Below, in pieces: positions 49,491-62,434 of a stretch of DNA of 64,000 bases (position 1 is its first letter; each line of letters begins with the position of its first letter). The notes beneath the pieces are model-generated. The model searched no databases. It worked only from the letters and a program-made list of their open reading frames with translations, and was not told the DNA's origin. The stretch is from Providencia alcalifaciens (GTDB lineage Bacteria; Pseudomonadota; Gammaproteobacteria; Enterobacterales; Enterobacteriaceae), in the NCBI RefSeq assembly GCF_020271745.1, contig NZ_CP084296.1:4092001-4156000 (forward strand), read 5' to 3'. The position numbers and the translations under genes were made by a program.

Positions 49491-49615
49491 GGCTCCAGTC
49501 TGGCTCACTCATTAGAACGATAATATTAATTAAGTTTAAAATTATTTTCGTTATAAATCATGATATTAAAAAAATGATCAATTAACTCAATAATCATAAA
49601 CTTAGGGGAAAAACA

Positions 49616-51694
49616 ATGCCTCAGACCTTAACCCTAACAGCCTCGAAGAAAAAGGACAGTATCTTCCTTTGGATTCTGATAGCTTGGCTGGGCTTCGCTC
49701 TGTTACCCTCATGGAGCCTCGACTACGGCTTATTCGACTCAACCCAAGATGAGATCTTAGCTGCGTACGGCTGGAGCAGTGTCAATATTAGTTGGCTATG
49801 GTATTTATTGCCTTCTATTTTACTGTTAAGACCAATCACGCCAGCCGATCGTAATCAAAAATCCCGTCACTATCTTGATATCGCTATTGCCGCTATCACG
49901 ACAGTTCTCGTGATTATTACTGCTTATTTAGAGGGTAAGGGATTAGGCTATTCCGCCATCACCTTATTTATCGCCCTTGGTATGATAATGACCCACGCCC
50001 TGACTCGTTTAGAGTGGCTGGGTGGCGACCAATTTGTTATTGGCTCCCTTATCACCGTCGTCGCACTGATTGCGCTATTTATTGTCTTTCCCAGTGTGGC
50101 CATTTTTATTCCGATGTTTACTGACGGGAACGGAGATTTTGCACCATTTGCATTTGTGGCTATTTTAACTCAGTCGCATATTGTTCAGGTCATCATCAAC
50201 TCCATATTCCTCTCATTAGCCGTAGGTATTGGATGTACTTTTTTTGGTTTGATCCTCGCGATTTACACCACCCGAATTGCTAAGCGCTCTGCGATTATTG
50301 GTCGCGTATTCTCGATTTTACCGATTGTGACCCCGCCGTTTGTTGTCGGTTTAGGCGTCACCTTAATGATGGGTCGCTCAGGCTATATTACTGAGTTTTT
50401 AGCTACCTATATGGGCCTAGAAAATACCAACTGGCTATACGGCTTTACGGGTATTTGGTTAGCGCAGGTTCTCGCGTTCACCCCGATGTCCTTTATGATC
50501 CTTGATGGTGCGATTAAAACCATCCATCCATCACTGGAAGAAGCGTCATACACCTTACGCGCTAACCGCTACCAGACATTCTTCAACGTGTTTATGCCAC
50601 TGTTGAAACCTGCACTGGCTAACGCCTTTTTAATCGTAATTGTACAATCCCTCGCTGACTTCAGTAACCCGTTAGTATTAGGGGGTAACTTTGACGTTCT
50701 GGCGACACAAATCTATTTCTATATCACCGGTTCTCAGCTTGATTACCAAGCGGCCAGTACGTTAGGTGCTTCCTTGCTTGTCTTCTCATTGCTGGTTTTC
50801 TGTGTGCAATACATGTGGATAGGTAAACGCTCTTACGTCACCGTTTCCGGTAAATCTTACCGTGGCGATGTTCAACCGCTGCCAGTTTCTCTTGTCGCAA
50901 CAGTAACAACAATTCTCGGTATTTGGGTCGCGTTTAACGTCTTACTGTACGGCAGCATCTTCTACGGAAGCTTCACCGTGAACTGGGGCGTGGACTACAC
51001 CTTAACACTGGACAACTTTATCAAACTGTTTGGTCAAGGTTTTGATGATGGTGCATGGCCGTCTCTGTTAGACACCTTGTTATATGCGGGTATCGCTGCA
51101 CCAATCACCGCAATTTTAGGTCTACTTATCGCATATATTGTGGTTCGCCAAGATTTCCGTGGTAAGAAAACCATCGAATTTACCACCATGTTGTGCTTTG
51201 CCGTACCGGGTACGGTAGCTGGGGTTTCTTACATCCTCGCCTTTAACGATACACCGTTCTATTTAACCGGTACCGCGGCGATTGTAATTATCTCCATGAC
51301 CATGCGTAACGTACCGGTAGGTATTCGTGCGGGTATCGCGGGATTAGGGCAAATTGATAAATCGTTAGATGAGGCATCCCTTAGCTTGCGTGCAGGTTCA
51401 ATGCGGACAATTTTCCACATCCTGCTGCCATTATTACGTCCAGCGATTTTATCGGCACTGATCTACAGCTTTGTCCGTGCTATTACCACCGTGAGCGCCA
51501 TTGTGTTCTTGGTAACGCCAGATACCCGCGTTGCGACAGCGTATATCTTGAACCGCGTTGAAGATGGTGAATACGGTGTGGCGATTGCTTACGGTTCTAT
51601 TCTGATCGTGGTCATGCTCGCGATTATCTTCTTATTTGACTATTTAATTGGCGAAGCCCGTGTTTCACGTTCCAAAGCCAAAAATGCACAGTAA
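49616..51694 (+). CDS. afuB: AfuB-type ABC permease (fused two-domain)
   Basis: The protein has 692 residues. An N-terminal region with several membrane segments precedes two MetI-like permease domains, each with an EAA loop ([21 protein letters not shown] and [21 protein letters not shown], with conserved EAS/G). The fusion lets one chain form the whole channel. It partners AfuA and AfuC. It overlaps no neighbour; afuC starts 17 bases later. Confidence 0.92.
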   Translation: MPQTLTLTASKKKDSIFLWILIAWLGFALLPSWSLDYGLFDSTQDEILAAYGWSSVNISWLWYLLPSILLLRPITPADRNQKSRHYLDIAIAAITTVLVIITAYLEGKGLGYSAITLFIALGMIMTHALTRLEWLGGDQFVIGSLITVVALIALFIVFPSVAIFIPMFTDGNGDFAPFAFVAILTQSHIVQVIINSIFLSLAVGIGCTFFGLILAIYTTRIAKRSAIIGRVFSILPIVTPPFVVGLGVTLMMGRSGYITEFLATYMGLENTNWLYGFTGIWLAQVLAFTPMSFMILDGAIKTIHPSLEEASYTLRANRYQTFFNVFMPLLKPALANAFLIVIVQSLADFSNPLVLGGNFDVLATQIYFYITGSQLDYQAASTLGASLLVFSLLVFCVQYMWIGKRSYVTVSGKSYRGDVQPLPVSLVATVTTILGIWVAFNVLLYGSIFYGSFTVNWGVDYTLTLDNFIKLFGQGFDDGAWPSLLDTLLYAGIAAPITAILGLLIAYIVVRQDFRGKKTIEFTTMLCFAVPGTVAGVSYILAFNDTPFYLTGTAAIVIISMTMRNVPVGIRAGIAGLGQIDKSLDEASLSLRAGSMRTIFHILLPLLRPAILSALIYSFVRAITTVSAIVFLVTPDTRVATAYILNRVEDGEYGVAIAYGSILIVVMLAIIFLFDYLIGEARVSRSKAKNAQ

Positions 51695-51710
51695 TCATGG
51701 AGTCACTGAC

Positions 51711-52751
51711 ATGACACAGAAAAGTTTCGTTGAATTAAAAAATATAACTAAGCGCTTTGGTGACAATACGGTCATTGACGATTTAAGCCTTTCCATCCCA
51801 CAAGGGAGCATGGTCACCCTATTAGGGCCATCTGGTTGTGGTAAAACCACCGTACTGCGCTTAGTCGCAGGTTTAGAAAAGCCAACTGAAGGGCGTATGT
51901 TTATCGATGGCGAAGATGTCACCGACCGCTCTATTCAACAGCGCGATATTTGTATGGTATTCCAATCCTATGCCCTCTTCCCGCATATGTCGTTAGGGGA
52001 TAACGTAGGATATGGTTTGAAAATGCTCGGCTTGCCGAAGGCTGAAATAAAAAAACGTGTAGAAGAAGCGCTGGAGCTGGTGGACTTAGCGGGCTTTGCA
52101 GACCGTTTCGTTGACCAAATTTCCGGTGGACAGCAGCAGCGTGTTGCACTGGCGCGTGCTCTGATTTTAAAACCGAAGGTGCTGTTATTTGATGAGCCAT
52201 TAAGTAACTTGGATGCAAACTTACGCCGCAGCATGCGTGAAAAAATCCGTGAACTGCAACAGCAATTTAATATTACCTCACTGTACGTGACTCATGATCA
52301 GAGCGAAGCTTTTGCGGTTTCGGATATGGTTCTGGTGATGAACAAAGGTAAAATCATGCAGTTAGGTTCACCGCAAGCACTATACCGCCAGCCCGCTTCC
52401 AAATTTATGGCGAGCTTTATGGGGGATGCGAACATTTTCCCTGCAACCCTCAGCGCTGATGCTGTCGATATCTTTAATTACCGTTTACCTCGCCCTGCGC
52501 AGTTTACGACAGATAAAGCTCAAGTCACTGTCGGTGTTCGCCCTGAAGCCATCACATTAAGCAAACAAGGTGAAGATAGCCAACGCTGTACCATCACTCA
52601 TGTGGCTTATATGGGACCGCAATATGAGGTCACAGTAGATTGGCATGGTCAATCCATGCTATTACAGATCAACGCAACTCAATTGCAACCGTCTGTGGGT
52701 GAAGATCTTTATTTGCAAATCCACCCATATGGGATGTTTATTTTAGAGTAA
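51711..52751 (+). CDS. afuC: AfuC-type ABC transporter ATPase
   Basis: The protein has 346 residues from [21 protein letters not shown] lies 8 bases upstream. A longer frame starting in afuB is rejected. Walker [10 protein letters not shown], signature [14 protein letters not shown], Walker [13 protein letters not shown] and a C-terminal TOBE domain ([11 protein letters not shown]) are all present. It powers AfuAB uptake. Confidence 0.94.
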   Translation: MTQKSFVELKNITKRFGDNTVIDDLSLSIPQGSMVTLLGPSGCGKTTVLRLVAGLEKPTEGRMFIDGEDVTDRSIQQRDICMVFQSYALFPHMSLGDNVGYGLKMLGLPKAEIKKRVEEALELVDLAGFADRFVDQISGGQQQRVALARALILKPKVLLFDEPLSNLDANLRRSMREKIRELQQQFNITSLYVTHDQSEAFAVSDMVLVMNKGKIMQLGSPQALYRQPASKFMASFMGDANIFPATLSADAVDIFNYRLPRPAQFTTDKAQVTVGVRPEAITLSKQGEDSQRCTITHVAYMGPQYEVTVDWHGQSMLLQINATQLQPSVGEDLYLQIHPYGMFILE

Positions 52752-52776
52752 AGATTTTCTGTTTTAGATGCATCTT

Positions 52777-52802
52777 AACCGCCCGATTGGGCGGTTTTTT
52801 TA
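52777..52802 (+). terminator. Terminator of afuABC
   Basis: AACCGCCC (52777-52784) pairs with GGGCGGTT (52789-52796) around GATT, followed by a T-run. Confidence 0.95.
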
Positions 52803-52856
52803 TGGATAGTAGAATAAAAAAACGACAACTTTGTGTGACTTTGTATCACTCTTTGC

Positions 52857-52877
52857 TATAGTGTAACTAAGTTACAC
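52857..52877 (+). promoter_or_regulatory. Promoter and palindromic operator of the toxin-antitoxin pair
   Basis: GTGTAAC-TAA-GTTACAC (52861-52877) is a perfect 7-3-7 palindrome overlapping a -10 hexamer TATAGT (52857-52862). AbrB-like antitoxins autorepress from such sites. Confidence 0.72.
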
Positions 52878-52899
52878 CTAATAGATATGCGAGGCTTAT

Positions 52900-53163
52900 A
52901 TGTCAACAACCAAATTAAGGCAGCAAGGCGGAGCTGTTGTTTTAACTATCCCAATTGAAGTCGCCAATATGGCAGGATGGGTTGTCGGTATGAAATTAAA
53001 TATTGATGCTGTTGGAGAATCCATTTGCATAAAACCGGTCAAACGCGTGGCTAGAGGACGAAAATCTATCAATGAGCTGCTATCAGGTATTGATAAAGAA
53101 GAGATTAAGCTATTAAACAGTGAAGTCGATGATTCTGACCCAGAGGGAAATGAGGTTATTTAA
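52900..53163 (+). CDS. MazE/PemI-like antitoxin (SpoVT-AbrB fold)
   Basis: The protein has 87 residues. The N-terminal ~45 residues (LRQQGGAVVLTIPIEVANMAGW) are an AbrB-type DNA-binding swapped hairpin; the rest, with an Asp/Glu-rich tail, should bind the toxin. GAGG precedes the start by about 5 bases. Its stop overlaps the toxin start by one base (TAATG), the usual coupling. Confidence 0.85.
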   Translation: MSTTKLRQQGGAVVLTIPIEVANMAGWVVGMKLNIDAVGESICIKPVKRVARGRKSINELLSGIDKEEIKLLNSEVDDSDPEGNEVI

Positions 53164-53531
53164 TGGTAAAAGCGAAAAGGCCTCACAAAGGCCAGATTTG
53201 GCACATTAATGGCGATCCTGTCGCAGGTAAGGAATTCAAGGGACCCCACTACTATTTAGTGGTTACAGATGCACAAATCAACACCGCACTTGGTACGTCA
53301 ATTTGCGTTCCTATTACAAGTGGAGGGAGCCGCGCCAGAACTCAAAATGTCACTGTTTACTTAGATGGTTCAAGTACAGATACAGGTAACATTACTGGCT
53401 GTATCTTATGTTATCAACTCCGCTCGTTAGATCTAATAGCCAGAAAAGCCACTTACTCAGCAACACTAAATGATGATATTTTCGAAGAGGTTCTCAGCAA
53501 TATTATTGATATCATTGACCCTCAAATTTGA
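53163..53531 (+). CDS. MazF/PemK-like toxin, putative endoribonuclease
   Basis: The protein has 122 residues with the CcdB/PemK fold signs: HKGQIWHINGDPVAGKEFKG at the start, YYLVVTDAQIN, then ICVPITSGG and a YQLRSLDL segment like the VNQVRMMDL of ChpB. Such toxins cut mRNA at short sequences. Whether this one is active cannot be told from the sequence. It is flanked by afuABC and purL and may be a recent insertion. Confidence 0.85.
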   Translation: MVKAKRPHKGQIWHINGDPVAGKEFKGPHYYLVVTDAQINTALGTSICVPITSGGSRARTQNVTVYLDGSSTDTGNITGCILCYQLRSLDLIARKATYSATLNDDIFEEVLSNIIDIIDPQI

Positions 53532-53552
53532 ATCTTTACCATTTTTGATGAA

Positions 53553-53594
53553 TCGAAAAAACACCCTATAAATCAACCGACTTATAGGGTGTTT
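53553..53594. terminator. Bidirectional terminator between the toxin gene and purL
   Basis: A 13-bp perfect stem (53559-53571 with 53582-53594) has a T-run on the minus side and a near T-run on the plus side. Confidence 0.9.
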
Positions 53595-53630
53595 AGTTTT
53601 TAGCGCTAAATTAAAACAGGTGTTTTAATC

Positions 53631-56600
53631 TCAACCTAACTGTTTACGTGCATTACGGAAAATACGCATCCATGGGCTATCTTCCCCCCAGTTTTCTGGG
53701 TGCCAAGAGTTGCTCACCGTACGGAAGACACGCTCAGGGTGCGGCATCATGATAGTCGCGCGACCATCCGTTGATGTCACTGCCGTAATCCCATTCACAG
53801 AACCATTCGGGTTCGCTGGGTATTGCTCAGTCACTTGGCCGTAGTTATTCACAAAACGCATTGCTACCAACGCGTTATTTTCTAACTGCGTTAAATGAGC
53901 AGGTGCGCGAGTTTCTACTTGGCCTTCACCGTGAGATACCGCAATCGGCATACGTGAACCTGCCATATTTTGCAGTAACAATGATGGGCTGTTTGCAATT
54001 TCAACTAAGCTGAAGCGTGCTTCAAAACGCTCTGAACGGTTACGTACAAAACGTGGCCAATATTCAGCACCTGGGATCAGGTCATGCAAGTTAGACATCA
54101 TCTGACAACCATTACACACCCCTAATGATAAAGTGTCTGGGCGGTTGAAGAAGGAGGCAAACTCATCACGAACACGGTTATTGAACAGAATGGACTTCGC
54201 CCAACCTTCACCAGCGCCTAATACGTCACCGTATGAGAAACCACCGCATGCCACTAGCGCTTGGAACTGTTCAAGAGACAAGTTGCCCGCCAGTAAATCA
54301 CTCATATGGACGTCGATAGCATCAAAGCCTGCACGATCCCATGCCGCCGCCATTTCAACGTGAGAGTTGACCCCTTGCTCACGCAGCACAGCCACTTTAG
54401 GACGAACACCAGACGCGATATACGGCGCAGCAATATCCTCTGCGATATCGTAAGTCAGCTTCACATTCAGACCTGGGTCTTGATTGTCTTTCTTCGCGTC
54501 ATGCTCTTGGTCTGCGCACTCTTCGTTATCACGTAAACGCTGCATCTGCCATGTGGTTTCAGCCCAGCACTCACGCAGTGCACTACGGGAACCGTTATAA
54601 ACGACGGTATCACGGCTATTAATAATCACCGCGTCGTCATGAGTTGCAGAACCAAGATAGTGAACACAGCCTGCTAAGCCCGCATCAGCAAAACACTGCT
54701 CTACATATTGGCGATCGGCACCTTGGATTTGAATCACCGCCCCCAGCTCTTCATTAAACAACGCCGCTAAAGTGTCTTCATCAAATGAACTGATATCCAC
54801 ATTAATGCCGCAGTGACCTGCAAATGCCATCTCCACTAACGTGACAAACAGCCCGCCATCAGAACGGTCATGGTAAGCCAGTAATTTCTGTTCGGATAAC
54901 AGTTTTTGGATGGTATTAAAGAAACCTAACAACAGCGCTGGATCACGGACATCTGGCGCCTTATTACCTAACTGACGGTAAACTTGTGCCAGTGCAGAAC
55001 CACCAAGCGCATTGTGACCTTGACCAAGGTCGATCAATAATAAGCCGTTATCTGCCGTGGTTTTCAGCTCTGGCGTAACCGTTAGACGAACATCTTCAAC
55101 GCGACCAAATGCACTAATGATCAACGATAATGGCGACGTCATTTCACGTTCTTCACCATTTTGCTGCCAGCGAGTCTTCATTGACATCGAATCTTTACCC
55201 ACTGGAATTGTCAGACCTAATGCTGGACACAGCTCTTCACCAACCGCTTTAACGGCTTCATACAGGCCAGCATCTTCCCCAGGGTGACCCGCCGCAGACA
55301 TCCAGTTAGCCGACAGCTTCACGCGCTTAAGGTCTTGCACATAAGAACAGGCTAAGTTGGTTAATGCTTCACCCACAGCCATACGCGCAGAAGCGGCAAA
55401 ATCCAACAGCGCCACTGGCGTTCTTTCGCCAATAGACATTGATTCACCATAATAGCTATCCAAACTTGCGGTTGTCACCGCGCAGTCAGCCACAGGGATC
55501 TGCCATGGGCCAACCATTTGGTCACGAGCAACCATTCCCGTCACAGTACGGTCACCGATAGTGATTAAGAAGGTTTTTTCTGCAACAGCCGGTAAATGCA
55601 GAACACGCTTAACGGCTTCAGCTAAATCAATAGTGGTTCTATCCAGTGATTCAGGTTCGGCTTTCAGTGTCGTCACATCACGCAGCATTTTCGGCGTTTT
55701 ACCCAGCAATACATCCAGTGGCATGTCGATAGGCTGGTTATCAAAATGCTCATCATTAAGGGTTAAATGACGCTCTTCAGTTGCTTCACCGATCACCGCA
55801 AACGGCGCGCGTTCACGCTCACAAATTTCAGTGAATAATGCCAGTTGTTCTGGAGCAACTGCCATCACATAGCGCTCTTGGGATTCGTTACACCATACTT
55901 CCAGTGGGCTCATTCCCGGTTCATCATTAAGAATTTTACGCAATTCAAAACGACCACCACGACCGCCATCGCTCACCAGTTCAGGCATTGCGTTGGATAA
56001 ACCACCCGCACCAACATCATGGATAAACAAAATTGGGTTTTTATCACCTAGCTGCCAACATTTGTCGATCACTTCTTGGCAACGACGCTCCATTTCGGCG
56101 TTATCACGTTGAACAGAAGCAAAATCAAGATCAGCCGCAGATTGGCCGGATGTCATGGATGATGCAGCCCCGCCCCCTAGACCGATATTCATCGAAGGAC
56201 CACCCAGAACGATTAACTTAGCACCAACAGTAATTTCACCTTTTTGAACGTGATCTGCACGAATGTTACCAATACCGCCCGCCAACATAATTGGCTTATG
56301 GTAACCACGTAATTCTTCACCGTTGTGACTATTCACTTTCTCTTCATAGGTACGGAAATAACCTAATAATGCAGGGCGCCCAAATTCGTTGTTAAATGCA
56401 GCTCCGCCTAAAGGACCTTCAGTCATAATATCGAGTGCGGTCACAATACGTTCTGGCTTGCCAAAATCTTCTTCCCAAGGTTGTTCAAAACCCGGAATAC
56501 GTAAGTTTGAAACGGAGAAACCAACCAAACCTGCTTTTGGTTTTGCCCCACGGCCCGTTGCGCCTTCATCTCGAATTTCGCCACCAGAACCAGTTGCAGC

Positions 56601-57518
56601 CCCCGGCCATGGAGAAATTGCCGTTGGGTGGTTGTGGGTTTCCACTTTCATCAAAATATGTGCATCTTCTTGATGGTAACGATAAGTACGTCCATCAGGC
56701 TCAGGGAAGAAACGCCCCACTGAAGAGCCTTCCATGACCGCCGCATTATCTTTATAAGCAGACAGGACGTGATCTGGCGTTTTTTCGAAGGTATTTTTGA
56801 TCATTTTAAACAGGGATTTTGGCTGTGTTTCCCCGTCAATAATCCAATCCGCATTGAAAATTTTATGGCGGCAATGTTCTGAGTTTGCTTGTGCAAACAT
56901 ATACAGTTCAACATCCGTCGGATTACGCTTTAAACCTGTGAATGCATCTAATAAGTAATCAATTTCATCATCCGCTAATGCTAAGCCCATCTCTTTGTTG
57001 GCGGTATCTAGTGCTTGGCGTCCACCTGCAATGATATCAATCACTTTCATTGGAGCAGGTTGTTGCTGAACGAATAGCGCCTCAGCTTGTTCAAAAGAGG
57101 CAAATACCGTTTCCATCATGCGATCATGTAACAGACTGATGACCAGATCCCACTGCTCGCTTGTCAGGGAATCGGCTTGAATATAATAGGCAACGCCGCG
57201 TTCAATACGTTTAACCTGTGTTAAACCACAGTTATGCGCGATATCCGTTGCTTTAGAAGACCAAGGAGAGATAGTTCCTGGGCGTGGGGTGACTAAAATC
57301 AGTTTTCCAAATGGCTCATGCTCTGCCAGAGAAGGACCATATTTTAACAAACTACTCAGTTTACCTTGCTCACTGCCACTTAATGGGGCTGATAGCTCAG
57401 CAAAATGCATATATTCAGCATAGATATCCGTTACAGGGAGCTGTTTTTCAGCAAACAGCGCCAAAAGGCGGGTAATACGAAATGCTGATAGTGCCGGTGA
57501 GCCACGCAAAATTTCCAT
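53631..57518 (-). CDS. purL: Phosphoribosylformylglycinamidine synthase
   Basis: The protein has 1295 residues, as in E. coli. It has an N-terminal PurS-like domain, the FGAM synthetase core ([28 protein letters not shown]) and a C-terminal glutamine amidotransferase with the catalytic Cys in [10 protein letters not shown] and HGEGQ. It makes FGAM in purine synthesis. A PurR box and promoter lie upstream. Confidence 0.97.
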   Translation of the reverse strand: MEILRGSPALSAFRITRLLALFAEKQLPVTDIYAEYMHFAELSAPLSGSEQGKLSSLLKYGPSLAEHEPFGKLILVTPRPGTISPWSSKATDIAHNCGLTQVKRIERGVAYYIQADSLTSEQWDLVISLLHDRMMETVFASFEQAEALFVQQQPAPMKVIDIIAGGRQALDTANKEMGLALADDEIDYLLDAFTGLKRNPTDVELYMFAQANSEHCRHKIFNADWIIDGETQPKSLFKMIKNTFEKTPDHVLSAYKDNAAVMEGSSVGRFFPEPDGRTYRYHQEDAHILMKVETHNHPTAISPWPGAATGSGGEIRDEGATGRGAKPKAGLVGFSVSNLRIPGFEQPWEEDFGKPERIVTALDIMTEGPLGGAAFNNEFGRPALLGYFRTYEEKVNSHNGEELRGYHKPIMLAGGIGNIRADHVQKGEITVGAKLIVLGGPSMNIGLGGGAASSMTSGQSAADLDFASVQRDNAEMERRCQEVIDKCWQLGDKNPILFIHDVGAGGLSNAMPELVSDGGRGGRFELRKILNDEPGMSPLEVWCNESQERYVMAVAPEQLALFTEICERERAPFAVIGEATEERHLTLNDEHFDNQPIDMPLDVLLGKTPKMLRDVTTLKAEPESLDRTTIDLAEAVKRVLHLPAVAEKTFLITIGDRTVTGMVARDQMVGPWQIPVADCAVTTASLDSYYGESMSIGERTPVALLDFAASARMAVGEALTNLACSYVQDLKRVKLSANWMSAAGHPGEDAGLYEAVKAVGEELCPALGLTIPVGKDSMSMKTRWQQNGEEREMTSPLSLIISAFGRVEDVRLTVTPELKTTADNGLLLIDLGQGHNALGGSALAQVYRQLGNKAPDVRDPALLLGFFNTIQKLLSEQKLLAYHDRSDGGLFVTLVEMAFAGHCGINVDISSFDEDTLAALFNEELGAVIQIQGADRQYVEQCFADAGLAGCVHYLGSATHDDAVIINSRDTVVYNGSRSALRECWAETTWQMQRLRDNEECADQEHDAKKDNQDPGLNVKLTYDIAEDIAAPYIASGVRPKVAVLREQGVNSHVEMAAAWDRAGFDAIDVHMSDLLAGNLSLEQFQALVACGGFSYGDVLGAGEGWAKSILFNNRVRDEFASFFNRPDTLSLGVCNGCQMMSNLHDLIPGAEYWPRFVRNRSERFEARFSLVEIANSPSLLLQNMAGSRMPIAVSHGEGQVETRAPAHLTQLENNALVAMRFVNNYGQVTEQYPANPNGSVNGITAVTSTDGRATIMMPHPERVFRTVSNSWHPENWGEDSPWMRIFRNARKQLG

Positions 57519-57579
57519 AGTCTTAAATTCTCTCTTTTAAACGCCAGCCCTGATCACGAAAGCAGGGAAACCGGCGTCC

Positions 57580-57618
57580 ATTATAGAGCAATGTTCATCA
57601 ATACGAAACCGTTTGCGT
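57580..57618 (-). promoter_or_regulatory. purL promoter with PurR operator
   Basis: On the minus strand, ACGCAAACGGTTTCGT (57603-57618) is a PurR box differing from consensus at two positions. TATAAT (57580-57585) is the -10; the -35, 17 bases away, falls inside the box, so PurR would occlude it. Confidence 0.88.
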
Positions 57619-57728
57619 GACTAAAAATAGAGCGATTAGTTAAATATTAATATGTGCTAAATACGATAATATTAGTTGCACCGACCATCATTGTTAGAGC
57701 AAAATATGAAAGCACTGGATTTATAACC

Positions 57729-57782
57729 ATGATTAAACAGTTTTTATTAAGCGCACAACACCAGTTCCCGCACGAGAAATAA
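57729..57782 (+). CDS. Possible 17-codon leader frame upstream of mltF
   Basis: ATG 57729 opens MIKQFLLSAQHQFPHEK and stops at 57780-57782, 4 bases before the mltF TTG. Its Shine-Dalgarno is poor. It may couple translation to mltF or be chance. Confidence 0.25.
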   Translation: MIKQFLLSAQHQFPHEK

Positions 57783-57786
57783 TTAT

Positions 57787-59951
<2,165 letters not shown>

Positions 59952-60029
59952 TCATCCATCCACACTCGAAAAGTTGATTATTACGAAATGTTAAAGTGAC
60001 TGCAAATTGAATCTGATATTAATCAATAA

Positions 60030-60677
60030 CTAATTACTAAAAATGGCAAGTTTGGCTGCGAACCCCATAAAGAATGCACCGACAGTGCAATTTCCCAGTT
60101 TAGCCAAAACCTGCTTTTCCCGTAAAAAGCGGGCTATCAAGTAGCCACTAAATATTAATAAGCTGAGATACAAGAAGCTAACCGTTTCTAAAATAACCGC
60201 TAATACCATGTACGGCACCCAAGCATGGCTATAATTGAAGTCGATAAATTGAATAAAGAAAGAGATATAGAACAAAATCGCTTTCGGGTTGGTTAAGCTA
60301 AGCACTAGAGCTCGAGTGAAGTAATTTTCTTTTCTTATTTCAATCTGTTCCACCCCTGCTGATAACGATTTTTTCTGCCAAAAGGTTGCATAGAGAATTT
60401 TGCACCCTAAGTACAAAAGATAAGCCGCCCCTAAGTACCTTACAATGGTAAACAGTGTTGGTGAAGCTTTGATCACCGATGCAACACCAATAAATGAAAG
60501 AAAAATTAGCATCGCATCGCCAGTGAAAACACCGATTGCGGCACGATACCCCGCCTTAGTTCCATGTGAAGTACTTGATTTCAACACATATAATGAGTTT
60601 GGACCGGGAACAATGATGATAAGAACCAATCCCGCTAAATACGTCCAAAAATTCAATACCCCTAGATTCTCAAACAT
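60030..60677 (-). CDS. leuE: Leucine exporter LeuE (LysE/RhtB family)
   Basis: The protein has 215 residues from MFENLGVLNFWTYLAGL; AGGA is 7 bases upstream of this ATG, better placed than the GTG two codons earlier. LysE-family marks are VPGPNSLYVL and LSLTNPKAILFYISFF. About six membrane segments. Similarity to E. coli LeuE (YeaS) covers the whole length. It would export leucine or analogues. In E. coli the gene lies elsewhere. Confidence 0.85.
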   Translation of the reverse strand: MFENLGVLNFWTYLAGLVLIIIVPGPNSLYVLKSSTSHGTKAGYRAAIGVFTGDAMLIFLSFIGVASVIKASPTLFTIVRYLGAAYLLYLGCKILYATFWQKKSLSAGVEQIEIRKENYFTRALVLSLTNPKAILFYISFFIQFIDFNYSHAWVPYMVLAVILETVSFLYLSLLIFSGYLIARFLREKQVLAKLGNCTVGAFFMGFAAKLAIFSN

Positions 60678-60868
60678 GACCACGTCCTAATTATTTTTTC
60701 TTATTACTATCACAGTTAGGAGGCATTGTGAATATTCTATATTTATTAACTTTTAAATCATTTGAATATATAAAACAAACTAATAATTAACATTATTTTT
60801 AAAATCTCTCTCATTAAATATGATTAACCCGCACTTAAGTTTTCATAATTTAAATAAGAGGTATAAAT

Positions 60869-61318
60869 ATGGCTTTTATTAGAAGAACTGTACAAACAAA
60901 TATCTTTGAAGAGTTTTATCCAACAACACTTGCATTCAGTGCTGCTAAAAAAAATTACTTCTTAGGACATTCAAAAGATAAATCTTACATGATCTACAAC
61001 ATGACAGACGCAGGCAAAATTGAACCAACTGTCGTGGTACAAAAAGGTAAATTAAAAACTTACCTGCAAAATATTCAAGCCTTCTACGATTCAACTCAGA
61101 ACAAACAGTACCTGTATGGTTACAACCTTGATGAAAAAGTTATCGACGTTTATCAAATCGCTGATAATGCCAGTATTGCACTGATGTATTCAGAGGAATT
61201 CACCATTGAAGACTCTATTAAATCAGCAACCTTCTTCATCGTTAATGGTGTACTGTGCTTCTATACGCAATCTGATAAAACTAAGAACTGGTATATCTAT
61301 AACTTAATTAATTATTAA
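60869..61318 (+). CDS. Unrecognised 149-residue protein with internal repeats
   Basis: I do not recognise this protein. It has no signal peptide or membrane segment. Three units share the pattern aromatic, then five or six polar residues, Lys, and an aromatic/IY pair: KNYFLGHSKDKSYMIYNM (about 28-45), KQYLYGYNLDEKVIDVYQI (about 79-97) and GVLCFYTQSDKTKNWYIYNL (about 127-146). This looks like beta-hairpin or propeller-blade repeats. AGAGG precedes the ATG and a strong terminator follows, so it is a well-formed single-gene unit in an AT-rich setting, probably accessory. Confidence 0.8.
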   Translation: MAFIRRTVQTNIFEEFYPTTLAFSAAKKNYFLGHSKDKSYMIYNMTDAGKIEPTVVVQKGKLKTYLQNIQAFYDSTQNKQYLYGYNLDEKVIDVYQIADNASIALMYSEEFTIEDSIKSATFFIVNGVLCFYTQSDKTKNWYIYNLINY

Positions 61319-61354
61319 TTTAATATTTTCTATTTATTAGAATTTACCTTACTC

Positions 61355-61386
61355 AACAAGAGTTTAAATTAAGCTCTTGTTTTTTT
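61355..61386 (+). terminator. Terminator of the 60869 gene
   Basis: AACAAGAG (61355-61362) pairs with CTCTTGTT (61374-61381), with further inner pairs, followed by seven T. Confidence 0.93.
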
Positions 61387-61609
61387 ATAAAAATAATTCA
61401 TTTTTATATTTTTAATTCCACTTTATTTACAGACTATCCCACTTTAAATAATACTTAGGATTCTTGATTATTCTGTTTATCTATCTCTGATTTTTAATTG
61501 GTCACATCCGTTCACTCGCACATAATTCAGTGTCTAATTGATTTACTTCAGTGTAAAATGGCGTTCGAAAACATATACTACTGGTTTAAACCTGATATAA
61601 CTAATTGAA

Positions 61610-61870
61610 ATGGCACTATTAATTACTAAAAAATGCATTAATTGCGATATGTGTGAACCCGAATGCCCAAATGATGCAATTTTCATGGGGTCGGAAATCT
61701 ATGAAATAGATTCTGACCTGTGTACTGAATGCGTTGGGCACTATGATAAACCCACTTGCCAATCAGTTTGCCCTATCACTAATACGATTATTACAGACCC
61801 TGAACATGTTGAATCCCAAGAACAACTTTGGGATAAATTTGTCATGATCCATCACGCCGATAAAATCTAA
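61610..61870 (+). CDS. yfhL: 2[4Fe-4S] ferredoxin YfhL
   Basis: The protein has 86 residues with two cluster motifs: CINCDMCEPECP and C-x2-C then C-x3-CP (CTECVGHYDKPTCQSVCP). The long spacer in the second motif is a YfhL/Alvin-type ferredoxin trait. In E. coli YfhL has been linked to tRNA hydroxylation. It lies convergent to acpS as in E. coli, but a 291-base gap separates it from the unknown gene. Confidence 0.95.
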   Translation: MALLITKKCINCDMCEPECPNDAIFMGSEIYEIDSDLCTECVGHYDKPTCQSVCPITNTIITDPEHVESQEQLWDKFVMIHHADKI

Positions 61871-61959
61871 TTTCACAAATATGCTAAACAAGCTTGTTAA
61901 AGCGACGATAGCTGAGCTCTGCGTTATTCAAATTTTGTTTTACTAAGAACGCCAATCCG

Positions 61960-62007
61960 TTGAAGTGCTCTTTCATTGAAGTACTCTTTCATTGAAGTAC
62001 TACTTCA
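61960..62007. repeat. 16-bp tandem repeat, three copies
   Basis: TTGAAGTACTCTTTCA-type units lie at 61960-61975, 61976-61991 and 61992-62007, with one to three differences among them, in the yfhL-acpS gap. Confidence 0.85.
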
Positions 62008-62013
62008 CTGAAA

Positions 62014-62042
62014 CATTGCCGACCTAAAATAAGTCGGCAATG
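62014..62042 (-). terminator. Terminator of pdxJ-acpS
   Basis: A 10-bp perfect stem (62014-62023 with 62033-62042) lies 8 bases past the acpS stop; the T-run after it on the minus strand is short (GTTTC). Confidence 0.7.
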
Positions 62043-62050
62043 AATAATGA

Positions 62051-62434
62051 CTACAGACTTTCAATAATCACCGTTGCAGCCGCATAGTGCCGTTCATCCG
62101 TAATCGAAACATGAAAATGCGTGGCTTTTAAGTTATTGGCGAGTTTTAACGCTTCGCCGCTCAGTGAAAGTAACGGCTTGCCTAGCTCATCGTTTGTTAC
62201 TTCAAACTGATTAAAAGCCAAACCATTACGGATCCCCGTACCCAATGCCTTAGCCGCGGCTTCTTTCACTGCAAATCGCTTAGCAAGAAAACGCGCAGGC
62301 TTAGTTTGTTGCTGGTATTGCGCATATTCATGTTCTGTTAAAATACGCTTCGCTAAGCTATCTGCGGAGCGCTCGATGACAGATTCAATACGCGTAATCT
62401 CAACAATATCTGTACCTAAACCTACAATAGCCAT
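62051..62434 (-). CDS. acpS: Holo-[acyl-carrier-protein] synthase
   Basis: The protein has 127 residues with the metal site [15 protein letters not shown] and [15 protein letters not shown]. It attaches phosphopantetheine to acyl carrier protein. The start overlaps the pdxJ stop by one base (TAATG). Confidence 0.97.
   Translation of the reverse strand: MAIVGLGTDIVEITRIESVIERSADSLAKRILTEHEYAQYQQQTKPARFLAKRFAVKEAAAKALGTGIRNGLAFNQFEVTNDELGKPLLSLSGEALKLANNLKATHFHVSITDERHYAAATVIIESL

Noticed and set aside
51648-51710. AfuC start within afuB
   Set aside because: The extra 21 residues have no counterpart in ABC ATPases and GGAG fits the later ATG.
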